From Cristatella mucedo (lineage: Eukaryota; Bryozoa; Phylactolaemata; Cristatellidae), in the NCBI GenBank assembly GCA_009760855.2, contig WPIO01000218.1:124001-188000 (forward strand): a stretch of 64,000 nt of DNA. Direction: 5' to 3'. Positions 20,235 through 30,560 of the stretch are shown here, piece by piece (positions within the stretch are counted from its first letter, which is position 1; each line of letters starts with the position of its first letter). Both the position numbers and the translations under genes were made by a program. The notes below the pieces were generated by a model. That model searched no databases. It saw only the letters and a list, made by a program, of their open reading frames with translations, and was not told where the DNA came from.

Positions 20235-20385
20235 AGCTGGTTTGGTCTAGCGGTTAAGGTGCTCGCCCCGACCAAGTTTTGACTGAGGTTGTGGGCTCGA
20301 GCCCCGAGGCATATGTGAAGCGCCTGAATAAAGATTAAGTTCTCTTGGGGTGCTATATACATGAATTATATATTTTTAAAATTTT
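20235..20385 (+). mobile_element. SINE1, best-preserved copy
   Basis: Box A-like TGGTCTAGCGGTTAAGG at about 20,244, box B-like GTGGGCTCGAGCCCC at about 20,293, and tail AAGCGCCTGAATAAAGATT...CTCTTGGGGTGCTATATACA. Spacing of about 45-50 bp between boxes suits a tRNA-derived polymerase III promoter. Its tail overlaps the perfect tandem duplication. Confidence 0.75.
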
Positions 20386-20934
20386 TTTTAAGTTGCCTCG
20401 CTTACATCTTGGCTTTGAAGAAAGCAAGAACACCACTGCCTATCTTTTAGATTTACATTTTGAAAGGTTACTCTCACCTGGTGCCCTAGCAGCTGCAGCC
20501 ACAATGAACAAATTCAACTGGCCAATGCTTGTTTAAACCATTGAAATATGCTTAACTGTCAAGTTGCACAGCTAACCTCTTTGCTTTGAACGCAGCATGA
20601 CCCATACTGTCAGGCTCGAGCCCCGAGGCATATGTGAAGCGCCTGAATAAAGATTAAGTTCTCTTGGGGTGCTATATACATGAATTATATATTTTTAAAA
20701 TTTTTTTTAAGTTGCCTCGCTTACATCTTGGCTTTGAAGAAAGCAAGAACACCACTGCCTATCTTTTAGATTTACATTTTGAAAGGTTACTCTCACCTGG
20801 TGCCCTAGCAGCTGCAGCCACAATGAACAAATTCAACTGGCCAATGCTTGTTTAAACCATTGAAATATGCTTAACTGTCAAGTTGCACAGCTAACCTCTT
20901 TGCTTTGAACGCAGCATGACCCATACTGTCAGGA
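20297..20934 (+). repeat. Perfect 319-bp tandem duplication
   Basis: 20,297-20,615 is repeated at 20,616-20,934 with no difference that I can find. The unit starts inside the SINE1 box B and ends with CATACTGTCAGG. Both copies therefore carry an identical 63-codon frame, which is a by-product and not evidence of a gene. Confidence 0.9.
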
Positions 20935-21429
20935 TCACCTATAGATTCAGTAGCATATTGTCCTGACCAAGGACAAGGCTAAGCAGCACGACCAAGCTTT
21001 AGGTCTCGTGGCTCTCAACACAGGGTATTTTACAAAAAACTAACTGGGACAATTCAGACAATTGTCGGCCTACACGACTCCTGCATAGGCACCTCTACTT
21101 TCCAGCAAGCCTATAGCTAGACTCGAAGACAGGGCTGGCTAATTAGGGATACAACTCAGTATCTATCATCATATACTTGGTTATTTACTTATGTAAATAC
21201 AAAAATGGAATACAAGATACCAAAGCACAAGATCCTGGGCTTAAAACCTAAGTGGTCTAAACGGTTCAGTATAAGGCTCTGAACAATGAAGTGGTTAAAA
21301 AGACTTGTGTTTTAAGAATGCCTTCCACGTGGTCCTAACCTGGACTAGTTGCTAGTGTTGATGTATCGAGAAAAAAAGACTCTGACCGAATACAGAATGT
21401 TGAGCTCCGAGGCGTAACTCTAACGATGA

Positions 21430-21575
21430 AAAGACAATTTATTTGCATAGCACCTCATGAGAACTTAATCTCTATTCGGTCTCACGTGTGCCTCAGTGCT
21501 CGAGCCCACGACCTCGGACAGACATTGGTTAGGCCGAGGACCTTAACCAAAAAGGCCAAAACCAGCTTGGCGTTA
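21430..21575 (-). mobile_element. SINE1 copy, minus strand
   Basis: Tail ATAGCACCTCATGAGAACTT...TATTCGGTCTC and box B (TCGTGGGCTCGAGCACT in reverse complement), followed by the tRNA-like head to about 21,575. Confidence 0.65.
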
Positions 21576-22920
21576 GTGGCAATAGCTGTGTCCCAATGGG
21601 TGCAAAGTAAAAGTTCGGCTGGCAGGGTATAGGTGAGAGCTAACTTACCATTTCCGGCAGACATAGTGATTCGACCGGTCAAGCTGTGTCGAGAGACTAC
21701 CAAGGTATACACCTTCACGATATATAGTGAAGCTAGGCAGCAGAGCTTGAAATGTGACTGCTTAAGTGGACATGCTAAACTCCTAAGTGGTCTGATGGTT
21801 TTGGTATATGGCTCTGCACAATGACGACACTAACAAGACTTAGGTTGCAATACAACTGCTGAATATCCCATACCAACCGGTGGCCATCTCACCGTATACT
21901 TGGATTTGCACTGATCCCAATAAGTAATATGGAATATAATCTACCAAGCCACAAAATTCAAGGCTAATAACCGAAGTGGTTTGATGGTTTTGGGACATGG
22001 CACTGCAAAATGACGAGACTAAAAAGACTTCAGTTGCAATACAACTCCTTCTTCACAGTCATAATCAAGACTATTTACTTGAACGGATGTATCGTGTATG
22101 ACATACACTGACCGAATGCAGGATGTTGGGCTCACATGCTTAAGCCTGCATAGCAATATGGCAGTACTGTGGCAGGCTGGGTGCAAAGTAAGCATTCTGC
22201 TACCCGGCTAGGAGCAAGAGCTATCTTACCCTTAATTCCAGACATACATACTGACATACTTTCAGACATACTGCAATCACATAAGATGTGTGGAGCTGCT
22301 GTGAGGAAATACTGCCTGCCCCTTCATCATAAATAGTGGAGCTTGGCAGCAGTGCTGAGATTGTGATTAGCTATATGGACACGTGGAGGCAACAACTGAC
22401 TATATAAGGCAGTAACTATTACTCAGTCGGTTATTCCCCTTGCTAGATAAAGCACAGTTACCTGAAATGGACTGAGAAGGGAAATTCCCTGCAGCAAAGC
22501 TGCCAACACTGCTAGGAGCAGCTCAGATGCAGTACCACATGTTTAGTGGTGTGTCCATTCACTAAGTTGAAGAAGTTCCACCTCTCCTGTATTGCCCAAA
22601 TCTAAAACGACAGAACATAACATAGCAATTGCAGAAAAAAATGCTAAAAATAACCTTTTGATTCAATGGAGAAGTCTTTTGGTCGAATTGGCATAAGCTG
22701 CTATGGCAGTAGCACTTTTGTTTGAGGAGTCATAAATATCGTTGACATTTGTCGAGCAGAAGGTACTGCTCCCCTGTTGCTTTTGCAGCTTCAGCCAGAT
22801 GGAAGAATTAAACTCTCATAATTGGTTAGGCCAGCTAAATATGCCCCAAAGTTCACAAAGCCTAGCTCACACGTTCTTTATTCAATGAAGTAAGCAAGAC
22901 AATGTCGGAGTGGTCTTCAG

Positions 22921-23734
22921 ATTAAGCGGCCATTCAGGCACATCTATCTACAGGCTAGGCAAAATGGAAAGGCTTAAATTTTTGCATATCCCAAAGTAGG
23001 GCATTTTATTGTATAACGCTGTTGGCTAGCTGATTCTCTATATTGTAGATGGAAGTCTGTTCAATAAGTGTGATTTTAGCAAAGTCATGTTTACACACTC
23101 TGAAATCATTGGGATTCACTATGCTGACAAAAGGTTTTTTGAAAATGGATGTAAGCTACTCCTGGAATATGCTGCAATTGTCAGCGATCACAATGTCCAA
23201 GATTTCGATTCACTATGCCAACATGTCTGGCGACTCGTTACTTTCTAGATGAACACTGCAATGTGAGCGCACCAGCTTGACGGAGAGGGCACCAGCCCAT
23301 AGGGTCTACTCCCTCGGCACATCAACCTATCTGCTACTGTCGGCTGCAAGTGCAGCATCGGACTGACCTTGGGGCAGTGTAGGCTTCGCCCCCTTCCTCG
23401 GTGCCATGAGGCCACCACACCAGCCGACACAGAGTCAGACCCATCGAGGCACTCCAGCACTATCGCACTCCATCGACATCTTGTAATGTGCTCCCAAGCG
23501 AATCGCCACGAGCCCGTTGATTTCGATTGCAAGTGTACTTTGCCAAATGCGTCCGAGGTGATAGACTGCACGGATTTTGGACAGCCGCCTCTCGCTGCCG
23601 TAGGTTTCTCAGTACTGCACCCTACTTCATCGCCCTACGATCTACTTCTCTCTACTCCTTCGAGTTTGTCTCCGCATTCATTTCATTATTCACCTCACTT
23701 TCTTGACTACCGGCTGCTGGTATTAGCCCTGCGT
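22921..23734. other. Unassigned spacer DNA with overlapping long frames
   Basis: 23,245-23,571 (minus, 108 codons) and 23,369-23,737 (plus, 122 codons) overlap in opposite directions in GC-richer DNA. Neither shows a recognisable domain, so I do not call either a gene. From 22,921 to 23,245 nothing is seen. Confidence 0.4.
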
Positions 23735-23790
23735 TGAGCTGCTCTTTCTTCACGACCCAGGTTGCGGGTTCAAGTCCTGCAGTGAGCAAT
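23735..23790 (+). mobile_element. SINE2-like tRNA head fragment
   Basis: CTTCACGACCC then GCGGGTTCAAGTCCTGCAG has a classical box B (GGTTCRANNCC type) and matches the head of the SINE2 copies at 26-30 kb. Box A is not clear and no body or tail follows. Confidence 0.4.
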
Positions 23791-24469
23791 TCATTATTTA
23801 TTCGTACAAGCGGCGTGCCGCTGATCTAATTTAAGGCTTTCCATTACGCTCTAGAATTGAGGTTGTTGAATTAGCTAACTTTTCGCAACTGGTCTGATCT
23901 TTTCGCATTGATTGATGTCCGAGTTTGGATGTAAATGGCTGCCGGCCGTCCTGGGAGCGCTCAAAGAATGAAATACCGTACACCAAGTACGAGACACCAC
24001 GCGGAACATCGAAGCGGGCTCAAAGACGTTTATTCATTAAGACGCCGCAGCGGGTCAGTACGCGACTGCCCTACCCCTCGTCCTTGACATTACTCCCCGG
24101 GCCTTTGCCGCCCGTTACTTATATATGGCTGCCATAAATTACAACAGCCCATAAATTAACGGCAGTGTCATAATCTCAAAATAACCAAACTGCCTAACCA
24201 AGGATTTTCATATAAACGCTTCTAAGCCATTATATTTGAGAAAACATGCACAGTAAATATCTCAGCCATCGTAATTCTGCGATTTAGCCTGCCGCAGTTT
24301 ACCTACCACGTTGCTACTGAAACGGCGGCGCCAGCTACACCAGCCATATTACGGCGGAAAATTATTATACGCGATTGTGCGATAGTTTATTGCCGAAGCC
24401 GTAAAAAAGTCTGCGCCCTGAGATAGGCGGGCAGTCAACATTCAAGACTCGGGACATTTGAATTGGGTG

Positions 24470-25270
24470 GTAACGACTAACTAAACTGGATTTTCTCTCG
24501 ACGGGTCAGTGTTGGGTCGTACGATCCGCTAGCAAGGCAGGGACAAACTCTCTGCCTGTTTCTGTCTGCCTGTACGCACACTACCCACTCCCTCACTCTC
24601 CCCCTTTCTCTTAATTTTTTTTCTCTTCAAGCTCCGTAGCTGCTCCTGCGGCTGTCTCCTACATCTGTGCGCAGGCGTGCCCGCCGGTGTCACCATCGCG
24701 CAAGATAAAACAGCTGTCGCGAAAACCACCAATCGCCTGTGGGGGCATAGTTCATCATCATGGCACTGCATTCCCTTGCGTGCGCGAGCCCCGCCCCTAA
24801 ACGTCAACGGTCTGTGGCGTAGAGCTTACGTCAGCTTCAGTGCCAATGCGTAGAGCATACGTCAGTCCCTGACGTGCCAGTACTGAGAGCTCCGCCCGCT
24901 ATTCGTGCGCAGAGGTGAGCCCTGCTGGGGGGCGGCATTGAAACAGAGCCGAATAGCAAGCGTGGGACCGGTCGCGGGATAGCGGCTCGCGACGAAGGCG
25001 AACGTTGCCTCCACAGGCGAGCTGCGGTGGTGACGATGGCGACGGCCTTATTGTATGAAGGGCGCGCGCACTTACGGATGCAGTAGCAGCCGTCGCGGCG
25101 TCCGGCTGCAGAAAGGAGAAGAGAGGAAAGAAGATGAGCGAGCGGTGGGCGAGCGTCCGCCGAAGACAGGCAGACGTGGACAAGCGGAGAGTCAGGCTAG
25201 GGGGTCGTACGGCCCAGCGTTGACCCGTCCATTGCAAAGGGATCCAGTTTATTTAGCCGACACCGCCTGA
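24470..25270. mobile_element. Foldback-type element with long inverted ends
   Basis: The left part (about 24,470-24,700) in reverse complement matches the right part (about 25,050-25,270). Shared blocks are GATCCAGTTTATTTAG, TTGACCCGTC, GGTCGTACGGCCCA, CAGGCAGAC and ACGGATGCAGTAGCAGCCG. Between them is about 350 bp of GC-rich DNA with no transposase. A related single end lies at 50,430-50,750. A non-autonomous foldback DNA transposon fits best. Confidence 0.6.
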
Positions 25271-25984
25271 CCGCGGGTTTGACGAATTGCCGCAGTCGAC
25301 CGCAACCCACTCTGATGAGGCTAAAATCGACCTACATTTTCTTTGCCGAGCTCATATTTTGGGCGTTTATAATAGTACACGTTTTGGAGTCTATCTATCC
25401 ACCAAAGTTCATGCCGTTGTACGAAAGCAAGAGCACTTATGCAAATGATCTTCAGTGCCAGAGGGCTGTATCGAAATCCACATGAATCCACTTGAGTTCA
25501 GTATAAATCCACCCCAAATCAGCGGCGAATAGCTGAAAATAGTTTAGAGTATCTGACCAAGCTACATGTACAATGTACTACACAATTTTGGCGCGATTCA
25601 TCTTACGCGTTCTCACGAAGTGCACTGAAATGAGATAGCCAATGGTAGATACGCAGCGCTCGATATTCTGCGCTCAGTGCTAGCAACGAACCCATATTAC
25701 TTATAGACCATATTAGTAAAATAATAAAATATTAGTAAGAGCCCATATTACTGAAACCCATATTCGTAATAGCCCAAAGCAGCTCTTGCTCAACCCTACA
25801 CTCACCGACCGGCAGACCGTGGCTCAAGGAGTGCGACTGTGGTCAAGCACAATCCTTATAGTTTAGCCGGGTCAAAAGTCACACAATAGTCGCTATCGCA
25901 CATAATTATGCAAAGTTCTTCTCATACCGGTGCTAAGCCACTGCACGCTGGCTCGCCCAGGCGCGGCGCGCGCGTTTGACGCGT
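25271..25984. other. Unassigned spacer DNA
   Basis: Only short frames. A CCCATATTA motif recurs several times between 25,688 and 25,780. A GC-rich CGCG-dense stretch begins near 25,940. Confidence 0.4.
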
Positions 25985-26195
25985 CGCAGCGGTGACGTAG
26001 ACGCAGCCTTGACCTTAGGTCGGCCGAGGAAGTACCAGCTAATTTAACAGCCCCTTTTTTGCATAGACGCAGAAGAACCTGTACGGCTATCGCCACCACT
26101 TGCAGCGGCGATACAGGATCGCCCATGACAGGATACGAACCCACGACCTCAGGTAGGAGGTCGTGAGCGAAACTACCTTTTCTGGTGTGCCATCG
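25985..26195 (-). mobile_element. SINE2 copy
   Basis: In reverse complement: a tRNA-like head with box B GTGGGTTCGTATCCTG (about 26,130-26,150), then GGGCGATCC, a GGCGATAGCCGTACAGG body and GGCTGTTAAATTAGCTGG near the end. The same order occurs at 27,175-27,360 and 30,405-30,560. Confidence 0.65.
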
Positions 26196-26890
26196 CGGCT
26201 CGCGGCTGGGTAGGGTGAGCAGGCGGGAAGGACAGTTGAAACGCGGACAGTGGTATGAACGAGGGGTGAACGGCCGTGTGCTTGTCTCTCTGCGAGAGCC
26301 AGCCTAGGACACGGCGGTTGAAGCCCCACTCTGCGTTTCCATTTGGTCGCCCGTGTGCCGCCAGAGCGTCCGGCTACAGCTTGCTAAAAGTCTGTAAATA
26401 AGCTTAATTAGCACAGCTAGCATTAGTAACGTCAATTGAAACAAGAACTTGCTTGAAATCAGAATTGGTGTAACCACATAACAAATTTTTCTTTTAATAT
26501 GCACACACTTCACATTACTTTAGGCGCCCCCTTGGCCTTGGCGCCCTTGTCCCCGGCCGACTAGCCACGCCTCCGGCTTCGACCGGCCGGGCTGCCCACT
26601 AATCTCTAATAGCGCAGTAATACCCGCTACTGCAAAATGCCCGCTAATTTCTTATCATCTGCGTCCCGAGACCATAAACGTTTGGAATTATAATTTTTCC
26701 GTGGATTAGCACAATTTGCTAGAAGCTGCGGTTCGGCATGCCCAGCAGCCCAGTAACGAGGAGGATTCCCCTCAGCCCCACGCTTTCCCGTCAGTCATCG
26801 GAGAGAGTCGCCAAGTAAGCTTCAGCACTTTTGTATCAGCCGGTCGCTGCAGTAGGCCTAACCATCGCTGTATAAGGAATCGCGTGAGTT
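26196..26890. other. Unassigned spacer DNA
   Basis: No gene recognised. It includes a very GC-rich stretch at 26,525-26,600. Confidence 0.4.
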
Positions 26891-26894
26891 TGCC

Positions 26895-26950
26895 GAGTTC
26901 TCTGAGGACGCTTTATCAAGCGCAGTATTATTATTATTATTATTATTAAA
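26895..26950 (+). mobile_element. LINE A / SINE1-type tail
   Basis: GAGTTCTCTGAGGACGCTTT and a run of ATT repeats. Only the tail is clear. Confidence 0.55.
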
Positions 26951-27174
26951 ATGCTGCACGCTCACTTAGCGCCAGCCTATACCGCGTGACTGCAACTGCG
27001 GCGTGTAATTCATTCGCTGGGAATCGGTCTGTACTGGGTCTGCCCTCAGCTCAGCCTGTAAACTGTGGTGTCTGTTCGTTCTCATTTTAGTCGGAGTCTG
27101 GCTGCAGCTAGAGTCTCTGGTTTGATTAGAAAGGCGCACACATTGCCGCAGCATCGTAATGCCTAGGGGGCCAA

Positions 27175-27360
27175 AGCCGATAAAGTATATATCGATAAGA
27201 TATACTAGCTGATTTAACAGCCAATTTTTGTATAGCGACAGAAGAGCCCCTACGGCTATCGCCACCGCTTGCATCGGCAATTAAGGATCGCCCACTGCAG
27301 GACTCACGACCTCGGATCGAGGTCGTGAAAAGCAGCTGCCTCACCTAGCATGCCATCAGC
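27175..27360 (-). mobile_element. SINE2 copy
   Basis: In reverse complement: head with GTCGTGAGTCCTGCAGTGG, then GGCGATAGCCGTAGGGGCTC and TGGCTGTTAAATCAGCTAG. A 14-bp inverted repeat (ACGACCTCGGATCG with CGAGGTCGT) sits at the box B position. Confidence 0.65.
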
Positions 27361-27499
27361 CGATGGGCGGCTTCAAGAGGCTGGACAAGCGGCCAAGTTC
27401 CTGCTGCCTCTGTGCACCTTCGGTGGGTGGGTGGGTGCCGACAGATTTACTTCCTCCAAATATAGGGAACAAATATCTATTTAGACCGCATGTGATTAA

Positions 27500-28330
27500 G
27501 CTTTCGAGTCGTCCCAGCACCTTTCAAAAAAGCTGTAGTCAGGCCACTTCTCAAGAAAGCTACACTAGACCAAGAGAACTTAAGCAACTACCGCCCAGTC
27601 TCCCTTCTACCATTCCTATCAAAGACACTGGAACGGGTCGTGGCAGACCAGCTGAACTCGTATATCGAAACCTCACACCTTGCTAGTAAGTTCCAGTCTG
27701 GCTTTAGAGCTAATCACTCCACAGAGTCAGCATTGCTTCGGGTATACAACGATCTACGTAGGAATGCAGACATGGGTAGAGTGTCTCTTCTTGTTTTGCT
27801 CGATCTTTCGGCAGCTTTTGATACCATCGATCACAAAGTACTTCTAGAGCGCCTCTCATCTCGCCTGGGCATCACTGGCACTGCTCTGCAGTGGTTCAGG
27901 TCCTATCTCAGTGGGAGACTCCAGAGTGTTGACGTGAATGGACAAAGATCATCTGAAGTACCTCTAAAATATGGAGTACCTCAGGGCTCTGTGCTAGGTC
28001 CGGTTCTTTTCACCGTTTATACTCTCCCTCTCGCTGATGTGATTGCCAAGCACAATCTAGGCTTTCACTTCTATGCGGATGACACTCAGTTGTACCTTTG
28101 CTTTGATCCCTCCCAGCCTTCGAGCACCTCAAATTCTCTCAACTCACTTGCTGCATGCATTGATGACATCCGATCATGGATGGCAGCAAATTTTCTAAAA
28201 CTAAACGATGATAAAACTAACTTACTAGTTATGGGCAAACCTAGTGTTATTCAGAAATTGGAAAGGCTGACTTTCAAAATTGGCTCTGCCAGCATATCTC
28301 CAGTTGCATCAGCTCGAAATCTAGGTACTT
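27500..28330 (+). pseudogene. LINE A reverse transcriptase, open but fused to LINE B
   Basis: The RT fingers and palm are well preserved from about 27,560 ([18 protein letters not shown] in a different frame to the listed Met at 27,640). It has [36 protein letters not shown] and FYADDTQLY with both catalytic Asp residues. The open frame runs from 27,640 to 28,563 (307 codons), but at 28,331 LINE A is replaced by LINE B 3' sequence, so the thumb and C-terminal domain are missing. This is the best preserved palm in the window. Confidence 0.8.
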
Positions 28331-28905
28331 CGATGACACTCCCTACCTCAACTGCTCTCCTGACTCTGCTATGCTTCCCAATTTCTCTTTGTTGCGTGAG
28401 ACCAAGTGTGTTGGCTACCGAATGCGTACCGAAAGCCGCTTATGCTATGAGTGCGCTATACAAAATTCTCCTGCGTAACACCCACATAGTCTTTGTGACT
28501 TTGTGGAGCTGCAGACAGAGATCCGTTACATTACATATTGTAGAAGCGAGTTCCACTGTCTAGGGCCTGCAGAGCTAAAGCTTCTGTCGACAACGATCTG
28601 TAAGCCTAGGAATGGGACAGCTAATGCATTGTCCACACAGGACCTGAGGGCGCGAACAGGCTGAAACTGATGCAGCAGTTCAGCTAGGTACGAAGGAGCC
28701 AAGCCGTGGTGAGCCTTGTGGGTCAGCGTAAGAACCTTGCTCTGAATCCGTTGGTCACCCGGCATCCATCTTAGCTCTTTTCGCAAAGGAGACACGTGCT
28801 CAAACTTTTGGGACTTAGACTGGCCTTGCAGCCTTATTCATAGTCAGCTGCAGTGGCCTAATCGCTTTTTTGGTAGCCCAGCCAATAGGGAATTGCAACT
28901 TCAAA
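28331..28905. mobile_element. Two LINE B fragments, head to head with the chimera
   Basis: 28,331-28,540 is LINE B 3' end on the plus strand ending in TTACATTACAT. 28,545-28,905 is LINE B RT C-terminal domain on the minus strand ([20 protein letters not shown] and ELRWMPGDQRIQSK) without its tail. They derive from separate insertions or an inversion. Confidence 0.7.
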
Positions 28906-29944
28906 TAATGGCCATAGTGATGGTAGGAGCAATTCCCACCAGTTTTCATATGGTATGCAACAGACGATCCATACCGAACGTCAATTTATATGAGTAGGAT
29001 GCAACGTCCAGTCGGGATAGTAATGATAAGGGTGTGAACTTTAAAAGCTTGTCTGTTAATCACTTGATTATTGTGTGCTAGAAATTACTATCTTTCCACC
29101 GAAACCCTAAAAATCATTGCTAAAGGATATATCCGTGAGAGATATTTATGTTCATGGTAGGAAACATTCAAAAGCCTACAAGTATGATTCTTACGCCAGA
29201 ATTCATAAAAAACCAGACACAGGAAGACAGTCGAGGCCCTAAGTTTAGTTAGATCTCGAGATCATAACCATACACAGATTAATGCGTCGTTACTCAGAAA
29301 AATCACACGAGGAGCAAAGAGACAGACAATTGCACTGGCGCAAATAAAAATCTAACCGAAACAAATACTTCGTGAGTGTAGACTTACAAAAGGCGACGTC
29401 AATGCAGGAAGTGACCGTAGCAGACAGCAAGCTCGGAACTAGTGGGAGGGATGGCGGTGACATCACTAGATGCTGATGAAGGCGCCAGTAAGGGATTCAG
29501 CGCTCAGAGGGTGCTATGAAAACTATTCATTACTATTATCTTTGTTATGATTAGTTTCTAGAACGGCGAGAAGTAGAATTCAACAAGCAGGTAGTTAATA
29601 AAGAAGGTCTACGTGCTTAGCTCCAAACCGCTTAAACAGATGGTATTCCGGAACTCTTAAGCAACCCAACCACATAAGCCATTAGTAGGACACTGTCTTA
29701 GGTTTGTTATTTAGACATCCTTAAAAGTTGCTACGTGCAAACAACGGCCACAAACTATTTTCAGAATCCAATACCACTTAATGATTCGGTAAATTTAACG
29801 GATATCTTGGACGCCGTTCAGCCCCTAGACCAAACCAGCTCGGCACTTGATGGAGTGAAAAAAATGTTGAAGGAAAAGGATGCGGTCTGCGGCTCAAACT
29901 TGAACTCTGTATTCAAATTTGTTTCAATGAGAGACTGCAGCTGT
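28906..29944. other. Unassigned spacer DNA
   Basis: No gene or known repeat seen. The longest frames are under 80 codons without domains. Confidence 0.45.
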
Positions 29945-30145
29945 ACCTTCGGACATATGCTCGCTAACTGATCATCCCAAGATATCAACTTAGTGCAAGT
30001 GACAGCAAGACGACGGCTAGCCGCGGTGCTTGGAGGAGCAAATAGGTTGGAGCACAGCAAGACGACTTCTACTCGTCTGGCTGTCACTTGCACTAAATTT
30101 ATATCTTGTGGTGATCAGTTAGTACGCATATATTTTGAGGATCGT
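29945..30145. mobile_element. Short foldback element
   Basis: The segment about 29,945-30,010 in reverse complement matches 30,072-30,140, with a nearly perfect core of CTGATCAYC, AAGATAT, TTAGTGCAAGTGACAGC, AGACGA. The loop is only about 60 bp. It could be a MITE or a hairpin of unknown origin; clean target duplications are not visible. Confidence 0.6.
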
Positions 30146-30404
30146 GAGGTTGGAGGACAGCAAGTGAAGCAACCTGTAAGCCAAAGAGAGGATTTTAAAT
30201 TTCAATTCGTTGCTTGATATGAAGCCACTGACGCTCAAATACAAGTCGCGGTTGGATTTCACGGCTACGCTTTTGACCAGACGAGCTGCCGAATTAAAGT
30301 TATAGACGATTGAGATTCAAAGTACAAAGTCCTGAATAAGAAGGTATTTAGCAGGCCCATTAGATCAGTTCATAACTACCTGCACTGGCTACAAATTAAG
30401 GGTT

Positions 30405-30560
30405 AGCTGATTCAATAGCCACACTTATGGTGCGGCAGAAGTTCTTAACTCGCCGTCTCCACAGCTTGCATTAGGCAATGAGGGATTGCACCCTACAGGA
30501 ATCGAACGCACGATCTGAGTCGTCACGCGAAGTTTCGAATCCCAGGTCCAGTGACTCACA
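30405..30560 (-). mobile_element. SINE2 copy
   Basis: In reverse complement: box B GTGCGTTCGATTCCTGTAGG, then TGCAATCCCTCATTGCC, a body, and GGCTATTGAATCAGCTAACC. This copy has the most tRNA-like box B of the family. Confidence 0.6.

Larger units (their letters stand above)
19741..22920. repeat. Nested ancient direct duplications in the spacer
   Basis: Blocks near 19,830-20,200 recur, diverged, near 22,480-22,830 (for example a GGGAAATTCCC block, a CAGCAGCCTTTTGTTTG-type block and GCAGCTGCAGCCA). Blocks near 21,182-21,420 recur at 21,905-22,140 with a 725-bp offset, and 21,598-21,760 at 22,178-22,370 with a ~580-605 bp offset. A third copy of one block lies at 21,780. No protein family is recognisable. 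Confidence 0.55.

Noticed and set aside
20235-20300. Functional tRNA gene at the SINE1 head
   Set aside because: Several copies share a non-tRNA tail and the head is not a full cloverleaf, so it is a SINE.
20345-20855. Two identical 63-codon ORFs as a duplicated gene
   Set aside because: They lie in the SINE1 tail and adjacent AT-rich DNA and are identical only because the whole 319-bp block is duplicated.
23735-23790. True tRNA gene
   Set aside because: A box B is present, but no foldable cloverleaf or box A at proper distance. It matches the SINE2 head.
25688-25780. CRISPR-like array from repeated CCCATATTA
   Set aside because: Short irregular AT-rich motif without constant spacers, in a eukaryotic context.
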